DNA from: Lachnospiraceae bacterium UBA1258
GTDB lineage: Bacteria; Bacillota; Clostridia; Lachnospirales; Lachnospiraceae
Length of the DNA: 5,975 nt
NCBI GenBank assembly: GCA_002308235.1
Contig: DBVS01000079.1
Coordinates: 9,762 to 15,736 of the forward strand
Direction of reading: 5' to 3'
Shown here: piece by piece, positions 1 to 5,650 of the stretch
Layout of the letters: every line of letters begins with the position of its first letter
How positions within the stretch are numbered: the first letter of the stretch is position 1
Translations under genes and position numbers: made by a program
The notes under the pieces: generated by a model
What the model was told of the DNA's origin: nothing
Seen by the model: the letters and a program-made list of their open reading frames with translations, nothing else
Database searches by the model: none

Positions 1-515
1 TGGTTCGTGGTGTGGTTATACATGGAAATCTCTTCCCATATACGGTAAGCAAGGAAACTTACAGTGTATTTGTGGAAAGGATTAATGCAGGAAAGTGTAA
101 CGGTCCCGTTTGCTTTGTCATATTTCCAGGAAGTTGCGGGAAGCTCTTGGTTTACGGTCCTGTCGTAAACCTGCCAGTATTCCATGGCTTCGGGCTTATC
201 GTTAAGTGCAAACTGCTCCTTGAAATAGTCCTTCAAAAGTTCGATCGTAAGGGTGTTTCCCTCTGCAACCACAGGGGAAGTGATAAGGAAAGTCTGCTGG
301 AGCTTGTCCTTATTTTCTTTGGCCCATTTGTTGTGGTCTCTGATTATGCAGATGGTGGAATAGATTCCGTATCCCGCATTCAGGATATCGTCTGAAAGGA
401 CCGTTCCGTCGCTGTCACGTATAACGTCCGCACCCCAGCGCTTTGCAAGTTCAAGTGTAAGTCCTTCATAGCCCGCTTCTCCGGGTAAAGTAAAACCGCC
501 GTTTAATTTGCTCAT
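1..515 (-). CDS. GH112 beta-galactoside phosphorylase, N-terminal part (likely galactosyl-beta-1,4-L-rhamnose phosphorylase)
   Basis: This is the 5' part (171 full codons) of a cytoplasmic phosphorylase that continues past the left edge. The start ATG shares an ATGA with the stop codon of the upstream esterase, and AAAGGTGA sits a few bases before it. The N-terminus MSKLNGGFTLPGEAGYEGLT, then RWGADVIRDSDGT (about residues 26-38), RDHNKW and YTVSFLAYRIWEEISMYNH (about 150-168), closely follow the N-terminal barrel of Bifidobacterium lacto-N-biose phosphorylase as I remember it (RWGADVIRDSDGT matching LWGADAIRNSDGT; YTVSFLAY identical). Family members cleave a beta-galactoside with phosphate to give alpha-galactose-1-phosphate. 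The galactose-ligand Asn166 of the Bifidobacterium enzyme aligns with Asn167 here; the catalytic Asp (near 313) lies outside the window. The pectin context favours galactosyl-rhamnose over lacto-N-biose or galacto-N-biose as substrate. Family call is firm; substrate is inferred. Confidence 0.88.
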   Translation of the reverse strand, partial: MSKLNGGFTLPGEAGYEGLTLELAKRWGADVIRDSDGTVLSDDILNAGYGIYSTICIIRDHNKWAKENKDKLQQTFLITSPVVAEGNTLTIELLKDYFKEQFALNDKPEAMEYWQVYDRTVNQELPATSWKYDKANGTVTLSCINPFHKYTVSFLAYRIWEEISMYNHTTN

Positions 516-1792
516 TTTCTGTCACCTTTTATTATTTCACTTAATTTGTCCATTTTGAGTTGGTAGGGTTCGTCCGGCGCAGCTTCTTCTTCGGTTAAAA
601 GCACCGGCATCTTTAAAAGCTCGGGATCGATCTCCCAGTCGGGCACATTCTCACGAAGCATGCCCTTAAAAGCCCTGTACGCAGGAGCCGCATCCGATTC
701 GGAGACACGTTTCATTTCGCCTGCGATATACCCTGCCATCACATAGGCGCCGTAATCGTTTGAATGGGTCAGGTCTCCGGGATGGAAGTATTTCTTGCTT
801 TCTTCCATGCCGTTTTCTTTAATGAGCTCCATGCTGAATTCATGAAGGTCGAAAACCGGAACCGAAAGCTCTTTTCCGAGTCTGATACACTCTGCGGCGT
901 ATGCGGAAAGTAGGTCGTTATACGCCTCACCCGAGTTAAACCAGGTATTTCTCGAAAGAGAAGTGATGATTACGGGGAAGGCTCCGCGGTTTCTGATCTC
1001 ACGGATGTATCTCGTAAGATTCTCCCTGTAGCCGCCGTCTTCACGCAGGTGCTCAAGCTTCTGGTCGTTGTGCCCGAACTGCATAAAGAAATAGTCACCC
1101 GGCCTGATGTAGCTTTCAATGATCGAGTAATGTCCTTCGCTTCTGAAGGTTTCGGTCGTAAGACCCGAGTGCGCATGATTCGAAACCGCCACGCTCTCGT
1201 TTAAATATGCCGGAAGCATCTGTCCCCAGCCGGAATAAGACGATCCGGGTGAATACGGGTAATCGGCCGGCTGATCGGTCACCGTCGAATCTCCGGCGAT
1301 GTATATGGTGGGACAATTCGTTTCGCTGACTTCGATGGTTAAAACTTTAAGGCCTTCGCCCACCCAGGTCACATCCAGATCCTTGTCGATATAGATCCGT
1401 TCTTTGTGCTCCGGAATGATATCACAAACATTGACGGAAAAAACAAATTTCTTTTTCCCGATAAAATGCTCCAGGGCGGCAAGGCGCCTTCTTTCAAGAA
1501 AGATAAGAGCCTCCCGTCCGTCATTCTCAGCCTCGATCTCCACCAGATAATTGCCCTGTCTCGGAACATCGATCTTGAAGAACGTGGGGATCGGCCGCCT
1601 GTCCTTAACCTTGATCGGCATAAACCCGTTTGAAACCGCAGGAATCTTTAATAATTCCTGTTTCTCCCTGAGTTCATCGGAAATAAATCCGTACCCGATC
1701 TCGGGTGAATATATGTCTGTGTCTGAAACCCCTATACTGTTTCTTTTGAAACCCTCAAACCCTTCTTCCAAAAAGAAACTTTTTTGAAACAT
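512..1792 (-). CDS. Rhamnogalacturonan acetylesterase (CE12, SGNH/GDSL hydrolase) with N-terminal beta-sandwich domain
   Basis: A 426-residue serine esterase predicted to remove acetyl groups from galacturonate in imported RG-I oligosaccharides. Residues 1 to about 158 form an N-terminal domain with the YSPEIGYGF signature (28-36) seen before many CE12 catalytic domains, probably a galactose-binding-like beta-sandwich. The SGNH hydrolase domain starts near residue 161: GDST (167-170, nucleophile Ser169), SGWGQ (187-191), Gly210 in HSGLTT as the block II oxyanion residue, GHND (240-243, Asn242), and the DLTH tetrad (340-343) giving catalytic Asp340 and His343. All key SGNH residues are present. 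A tail of about 60 residues follows, of unknown role. No signal peptide is seen, so it should be cytoplasmic, like B. subtilis YesT. The start overlaps the GH105 stop as TAATG, with GGAG just upstream, and the stop overlaps the next start as ATGA; translational coupling on both sides is likely. Confidence 0.9.
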   Translation of the reverse strand: MFQKSFFLEEGFEGFKRNSIGVSDTDIYSPEIGYGFISDELREKQELLKIPAVSNGFMPIKVKDRRPIPTFFKIDVPRQGNYLVEIEAENDGREALIFLERRRLAALEHFIGKKKFVFSVNVCDIIPEHKERIYIDKDLDVTWVGEGLKVLTIEVSETNCPTIYIAGDSTVTDQPADYPYSPGSSYSGWGQMLPAYLNESVAVSNHAHSGLTTETFRSEGHYSIIESYIRPGDYFFMQFGHNDQKLEHLREDGGYRENLTRYIREIRNRGAFPVIITSLSRNTWFNSGEAYNDLLSAYAAECIRLGKELSVPVFDLHEFSMELIKENGMEESKKYFHPGDLTHSNDYGAYVMAGYIAGEMKRVSESDAAPAYRAFKGMLRENVPDWEIDPELLKMPVLLTEEEAAPDEPYQLKMDKLSEIIKGDRK

Positions 1793-2844
1793 TACAGCGC
1801 TCCGTCCTTTTCGATTTTGGAGGAAACAAGCAGCTTTCCGAGGAAAGCGAGCATAAGTCCCTGACCCCAGCCCTGAATCCAGTCTCTGGATATGTTTCTG
1901 TATCCTTCGATATCCTTCATGACTGCGGTTCCGGCGGAAACGTTCATAACCTTTCCTTCGGGGCTCACATTTGCCAAAAGACCCTTGATGGATTTGTTGA
2001 TGTACTTACTGTGAAGAGGATTTCCTCTGTTAAGCATTGCTGCAGCAATTCCGGCAGATGCGGATATTTCTTCGTAAGAACCTTCGTCATTAAGGACCGT
2101 TCTCCAAAGTCCGTTTTCGGTCTGGACTGTTTTTAACGCTGCGAGCTGCTCGTTAAGGGAACCTGCAACATCAAGGAATTTGGGATAAAGATATGCTTCC
2201 GGAAGGATTTCACCCACCTTGCTCATGGTGAAGGCGGCCCAGGCATTTGCCCTGCCCCAGTAGATTCCGGACATATGGTCCTTGGTTATATTGTTGTAAC
2301 CGTGATAGTAGAAGCCGGTGTCGGGATCCTGTAAATACTTGATGTGCCAATACCACTGATTAAGGGCATCTTCTATCATTTCTTCATCTTTTTCCATTAC
2401 TCCCACACGAAGAAGCAGGAAAGCAGCCATGAAAAGTGTGTCTGCCCAGGCCTGTTCCGGGAAGTCGTTGTTTGCGGAAACCGTATGCTGAAGCACGTTG
2501 TCACCGAAACGAAGAGCGTCTTTTCTGATATATTCAACCTTTGACATCAGAATGTCATAGTATTTTTTGTCCTGAGTTTCTTTATATAAAGTCACGAGAC
2601 AGTGGCCCATGGCACAGGCGTTTACTGTCCACACTCTGGGAAGACCCAGCTCGATGAGTTCGTCGACTCTGTCCTTTAAGAGCTGAAGATATTCCTTCTT
2701 TCCCGTGTTTTCATAGGCTTCGCAGATTCCGTAGTAAGCCACACCGCAGGGCCAGTCCCATGTAAGATCCATGTTCATGGTCTTTTTCACGATCTTATCG
2801 ATCACTTCTTCGATCTGCTTCTCATCGTATTCGAGTTTAAGCAT
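1792..2844 (-). CDS. GH105 unsaturated rhamnogalacturonyl hydrolase (YteR/YesR-type)
   Basis: A 350-residue (alpha/alpha)6-barrel enzyme, close to the usual GH105 length. The family hydrates the double bond of the 4,5-unsaturated galacturonosyl residue left by rhamnogalacturonan lyase, releasing it from rhamnose. Seen in the sequence: FPEQAWADTLFM (128-139), whose Asp135 matches the catalytic Asp143 of B. subtilis YteR; YWGRANAW (195-202), the counterpart of the WARxxGW stretch; SASAGIA (261-267); and the closing RDWIQGWGQG (320-329). Oddly, the position of YteR Asp88 holds Asn75 (VNACAMG against LDAIQAG). No signal peptide, so cytoplasmic. AGGAGG lies 7 nt before the ATG. It is the first of three enzymes joined by overlapping start and stop codons, downstream of the binding-protein gene. 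GH88 is the nearest alternative; the rhamnogalacturonan esterase next door favours GH105. Confidence 0.9.
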   Translation of the reverse strand: MLKLEYDEKQIEEVIDKIVKKTMNMDLTWDWPCGVAYYGICEAYENTGKKEYLQLLKDRVDELIELGLPRVWTVNACAMGHCLVTLYKETQDKKYYDILMSKVEYIRKDALRFGDNVLQHTVSANNDFPEQAWADTLFMAAFLLLRVGVMEKDEEMIEDALNQWYWHIKYLQDPDTGFYYHGYNNITKDHMSGIYWGRANAWAAFTMSKVGEILPEAYLYPKFLDVAGSLNEQLAALKTVQTENGLWRTVLNDEGSYEEISASAGIAAAMLNRGNPLHSKYINKSIKGLLANVSPEGKVMNVSAGTAVMKDIEGYRNISRDWIQGWGQGLMLAFLGKLLVSSKIEKDGAL

Positions 2845-2851
2845 TTATTCT

Positions 2852-2857
2852 CCTCCT
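2852..2857 (-). promoter_or_regulatory. Shine-Dalgarno of the GH105 gene
   Basis: AGGAGG on the minus strand (within AAGGAGGAG), 7 nt before the ATG at 2844. It is near-consensus and fixes the start. The two enzyme genes downstream have only weak GGAG or AAAGGTGA sites at overlapping starts, so this site may set ribosome loading for all three enzymes. Confidence 0.85.
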
Positions 2858-2946
2858 TCATTTGGTGCAATACACCCTTCCGATACACTCACTATACATT
2901 AAAGCCGTTATGAATGCATTGGAAAAACGTATTCTTTTAAGGCAAT

Positions 2947-2980
2947 CAGCGGCTTTCCGGCATTTACCGAAAGGCCGCTG
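2947..2980. terminator. GC-rich stem-loop between binding-protein and GH105 genes (terminator-like, T-tract on + strand only)
   Basis: Inverted repeat with 14-nt arms (2947-2960 and 2967-2980) and a 6-nt loop. Twelve Watson-Crick pairs, one G-U and one C-A mismatch; the outer seven pairs, CAGCGGC with GCCGCTG, are perfect. On the plus strand it is followed at once by TTTTTATTATT, the form of an intrinsic terminator. On the minus strand, where all the genes lie, it is preceded by AAAAA and followed by ATTGCCTTAAAAG, with no T-tract. In the gene direction it is therefore better read as a 3' stabilising or processing hairpin for the binding-protein mRNA, or a leaky terminator, than as a strong stop. 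The hairpin is clear; its function is inferred. Confidence 0.6.
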
Positions 2981-3009
2981 TTTTTATTATTGCACTTAGT
3001 AATTACAGA

Positions 3010-4644
3010 TTACTTAAGGTGAGTACCGTTACCGTCTTTCAAAGCTTTCGATCTTTCATCGATAACCTTCTGATAACCGTCTTCAAGATATTTCTTGCTG
3101 AGCTCATCGTACAAAGCATCGAATTCTTCGGGCTTGCAGGTGGTGAGCTTGTTTCTGTACTCTTCGTATTTTCCGTAAAGAGTCTGAGCATATTCAGCTT
3201 CTGCTGCGATAGAGGTTGCGAAATAGCAGTCTACGTTAGCAAAGCCTTTTTCATATACTTCCTTCTGTCCGTTGTAGTTAGCAAGGATGTCTGCAAAGAA
3301 GTCTGCGGGAATGTTCTGAGGGGTAACAGCCTTAACATCGAGCTCGATGTTGCCGAGAGACTTAACTGCTTCTGCAAGCATCCAGTAGTCAACGTTACTG
3401 TTATGTCCCATTCCTTCGGAAGAGATTGCAACGGGGTTGCCGTTTGCATCACGCTCGAAGTTCTTGCCTTCAACACCCCACTGGAAGGTGAAGAGGTTTT
3501 CGGGAGTGATGAGCCATTCAAGGTACATCATAGCTGCTTTCTTCTCGTCAGCGGTTGCGGACTTGGAGAAACCAACGTAAGCGCCGAGGTTAAGACCTGC
3601 ACGGTATGCGGTTGACCAGTGATAAGCATCATCGGTTACATAGCCGGGGCAAACCATAAGACCAACTTCACCGTTGGGGTTCTCAGCATAGAAGGACTCA
3701 AGAGCCTGGATGGTGGAATTAAGGTAGCAGCTGTACTGGAAGGACTTGCCATTTACAAAGTCAGCGATGGCATCGCTGGATTCCTTTAAGTAGAATTCGG
3801 GATCGATGAGACCAAGGTTGTATTCTTCGTTGGCAACCTTTAAAAATCTCTTCTGTGCTTCGGTGCTGAGTGCGGGGATGTTGTAATCACCGGTGGTAGC
3901 CCAAAGTTCTTCGTTCTGAGGATAATCTCTGTAGCCGTGGTTCTGGTCAACGCCGGCACCTGTTACACGGGTTCCGCCGAGAGGGTACTCGCAAAGGCCG
4001 AGAGCCTTGATCTTCTTGTAGCATTCGATCTGATCGGAAAGCTTGTCGGGGAACTTGTCGTAGCCTGCAGCCTTAACCCAGTCAAGACGATAGAAGGTAG
4101 CCCAGGTATAGGTGGAGAAACCGTATGCTCTGCTACCGAATACAAGGTAATCCTTGCCGGAAACCTTGGTCATGTTGAGAAGACCGGTCTTTTCCATGTT
4201 AGCGTAGTAGGTGGGAGCGATTGCCTTGAAGGTGTCCATATCGAAGGAATCGATATAGCCGTCGCTGATCCACTGAGTCATCTTGGGATAGTCATATTCC
4301 GCACAGATGGTGGGAAGATTCTTATCAGCAGCAAGAAGCGCATAGTCGGTTAAAACGTCGGATCTGGTGATCGGAACATACTGAACTTTGATGTTCCACT
4401 TATCACCGAACTGTTCCTGAACCCACTTGGTCCAGTCGTTGTTGACAACGTCGGCAACACCGTTGGAGTTGCCTCCTCTGTCGTATACGGGAACCTTAAG
4501 AGTTACCGTATTGTCGAATTTCTTCCATTCGGTATCGATCTTGTCGCCGGTGTTCTTGTTGGAACTCTTGCCGCAAGCGGTAAGACCGAATGCCATTGTA
4601 CCTGCAAGAACGACTGCAAGTACTCTTGAAAGCATCTTTTTCAT
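3010..4644 (-). CDS. Sugar ABC transporter solute-binding lipoprotein (CUT1, LplA/YtcQ-type)
   Basis: A 544-residue extracellular lipoprotein expected to capture pectin (RG-I) oligosaccharides and hand them to the two permeases encoded just upstream. The N-terminus MKKMLSRVLAVVLAGTMAFG is a lipoprotein signal peptide ending in the lipobox LTAC (21-24), with Cys24 as the lipidated residue, followed by a polar linker KSSNKNTGDK. The mature protein opens with TLKVPVYDRGGNSN (48-61) and WTKWVQEQFG (71-80), then IKVQYVPITRSDVLTDY, typical of the large clostridial binding proteins that pair with LplB/LplC-type permeases. At over 500 residues it is longer than MalE-type proteins, as usual for this group. 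AGGAGG lies 7 nt before the ATG. The gene sits between two stem-loops, fitting the higher expression usually needed for a binding protein. Ligand is inferred from the enzymes downstream. Confidence 0.9.
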   Translation of the reverse strand: MKKMLSRVLAVVLAGTMAFGLTACGKSSNKNTGDKIDTEWKKFDNTVTLKVPVYDRGGNSNGVADVVNNDWTKWVQEQFGDKWNIKVQYVPITRSDVLTDYALLAADKNLPTICAEYDYPKMTQWISDGYIDSFDMDTFKAIAPTYYANMEKTGLLNMTKVSGKDYLVFGSRAYGFSTYTWATFYRLDWVKAAGYDKFPDKLSDQIECYKKIKALGLCEYPLGGTRVTGAGVDQNHGYRDYPQNEELWATTGDYNIPALSTEAQKRFLKVANEEYNLGLIDPEFYLKESSDAIADFVNGKSFQYSCYLNSTIQALESFYAENPNGEVGLMVCPGYVTDDAYHWSTAYRAGLNLGAYVGFSKSATADEKKAAMMYLEWLITPENLFTFQWGVEGKNFERDANGNPVAISSEGMGHNSNVDYWMLAEAVKSLGNIELDVKAVTPQNIPADFFADILANYNGQKEVYEKGFANVDCYFATSIAAEAEYAQTLYGKYEEYRNKLTTCKPEEFDALYDELSKKYLEDGYQKVIDERSKALKDGNGTHLK

Positions 4645-4651
4645 AAATTTT

Positions 4652-4657
4652 CCTCCT
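4652..4657 (-). promoter_or_regulatory. Shine-Dalgarno of the binding-protein gene
   Basis: AGGAGG on the minus strand (within AAAGGAGGAAAA), 7 nt before the ATG at 4644. It is consensus strength and lies just after the stem-loop and T-tract ending near 4661, leaving it in an A-rich, probably unpaired stretch. Confidence 0.85.
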
Positions 4658-4667
4658 TTGAAAAAGT

Positions 4668-4703
4668 ATAGTTTATAATGTCCCGGCTTTCCGGGTAAAC
4701 TAT
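4668..4703 (-). terminator. Bulged stem-loop between second permease and binding-protein gene (possible attenuator or mRNA stabiliser)
   Basis: On the minus strand ATAGTTTA (4703-4696) pairs perfectly with TAAACTAT (4675-4668). Inside it CCCGG pairs with CCGGG around a 4-nt AAAG loop, with a 6-nt bulge (4681-4676) on the 3' side. It begins 5 nt after the permease stop codon and is followed by ACTTTTTC, a short T-tract in the gene direction. It could be a weak intrinsic terminator that lets part of transcription through, or a 5' protective hairpin for a processed binding-protein mRNA. The stem is AT-rich outside, so efficient termination is doubtful. The hairpin is seen; its role is inferred. 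Confidence 0.5.
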
Positions 4704-4708
4704 CGTGA

Positions 4709-5638
4709 TCAGCCCTTTACCGCACCTATCATGGTTCCCTTTACAAAATACTTCTGAAGGAAAGGGTAGATGCAGATAATGGGAATGGTGATGAACATAA
4801 CGGAAGCGGCCTGAAGTACTTCGGGTGTGCTCGTTACTGCTGCCGCATCGGCCATGGAAGCGGTCTGTGCCTCCTGCGCGGATGCAACCATCTGGTAAAG
4901 CTTGTACTGTACCATCTTAAGCTTCTCGCTTCTGATGAAGTACATGTTGTCGGCGTATGAGTTCCAGCGACCTACCGCATAGAACAGCGAAATCGTTGCA
5001 AGAATGGGCTTCGAAAGAGGAAGCACGATCTTTAAAAGTATCTGGAAATTTGAAGCTCCGTCCAGGAATGCCGATTCTTCCAAACTCTCGGGTATGCTGC
5101 TCATAAAGAAAGATTTCATAATCAGCAGGTTATATGCCGAATAAATAAGGGGCAGGATCAAAACCCACATATTGTTCAAAAGGTTGTAATCGCTGTACAG
5201 CAAGTAACTCGGGATAAGACCTGCTCCGAAATACATGGGAACCATGAGTAAAAATGTCAGCCACTTACGACCCTTAAGTCTCACTCTGGAAAGCGGATAA
5301 GCTCCGCAGATGCAGACAAACATGCCGAGTACGGTAAAGATAAAGGTTACCACCACGCTGTATCCCATGGAATAAGTGAGGGTATTATCTCTGATTATCG
5401 AACCGTATGCATCAAAGGTTATCTCTTTGGGAATGAGATATACAAGCTTTGCAACTACCTTGCTGTTACTGGAAATCGATTTTGCCGCGATGTGTATGAA
5501 AGGAAGCACACATGTAAGGCTTAAAAGTGTTATGAAAATCATCATCAGGAGGTCGCCCGGCCTGAATTTAACTATTGCTCTGTTTTCGCCTCTGCTGACT
5601 TCTGCGTCTCTGGCTATTTCTTCTTTTTTCTTTGCCAT
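4709..5638 (-). CDS. Carbohydrate ABC transporter permease, MalG/LplC-type (CUT1)
   Basis: A complete 309-residue inner-membrane permease, the second of a heterodimeric pair. After a charged cytoplasmic N-terminus (1-28) come about six hydrophobic segments, near 30-50, 93-113, 127-147, 156-176, 208-224 and 277-296. The EAA loop that docks the ATPase is at about 187-207: EESAFLDGASNFQILLKI followed by the VLP that closes the motif. The C-terminus, QKYFVKGTMIGAVKG, is the classic ending of MalG-family permeases. AGGAGG, overlapping the TAG stop of the upstream permease, precedes the ATG by 6 nt, so the two permease genes are closely linked. Together with the binding protein it forms a CUT1 importer; no ATPase gene is in the window, so a shared MsmX-like ATPase is likely. 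Substrate, probably RG-I oligosaccharides, comes from context only. Confidence 0.92.
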   Translation of the reverse strand: MAKKKEEIARDAEVSRGENRAIVKFRPGDLLMMIFITLLSLTCVLPFIHIAAKSISSNSKVVAKLVYLIPKEITFDAYGSIIRDNTLTYSMGYSVVVTFIFTVLGMFVCICGAYPLSRVRLKGRKWLTFLLMVPMYFGAGLIPSYLLYSDYNLLNNMWVLILPLIYSAYNLLIMKSFFMSSIPESLEESAFLDGASNFQILLKIVLPLSKPILATISLFYAVGRWNSYADNMYFIRSEKLKMVQYKLYQMVASAQEAQTASMADAAAVTSTPEVLQAASVMFITIPIICIYPFLQKYFVKGTMIGAVKG

Positions 5639-5644
5639 CTCACA

Positions 5645-5650
5645 CCTCCT
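5645..5650 (-). promoter_or_regulatory. Shine-Dalgarno of the second permease, overlapping the upstream stop codon
   Basis: The minus strand reads TAGGAGGTGTGAGATG: the TAG stop of the first permease supplies the first bases of AGGAGG, and the next ATG follows 6 nt later. The arrangement supports coupled translation of the two permeases, which are needed in 1:1 ratio. Confidence 0.85.

Noticed and set aside
12..395. A 127-codon plus-strand reading frame at the left edge
   Set aside because: It is antisense to the GH112 gene, whose minus-strand translation matches a known family throughout the same stretch.
2867..2900. Three TGTAT repeats on the minus strand before the GH105 RBS, as a possible operator
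   Set aside because: The five-base units are spaced irregularly (11 and 13 nt) in an AT-rich spacer, so chance is enough to explain them.
2891..2919. Possible minus-strand promoter before GH105, with TATAGT at 2896-2891
   Set aside because: No acceptable -35 is found at 16-18 nt (ATGCAT at 17 nt), and there is no TGn extension. An internal promoter cannot be excluded but is not supported.
2917..2935. Catabolite-repression (cre-like) site around GGAAAAACGTATTC
   Set aside because: The spacing between TG and CG is too long for the CcpA consensus and the right half lacks the expected CA.
3019..3615. A 198-codon plus-strand reading frame opposite the binding-protein gene
   Set aside because: It lies wholly antisense to a clear lipoprotein gene, its product is Val/Phe/Cys-rich with no recognisable family, and no good ribosome binding site was seen. 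It is a by-product of the codon bias of the real gene.
3937..4353. A 138-codon plus-strand reading frame
   Set aside because: Antisense to the binding-protein gene; no family resemblance or RBS.
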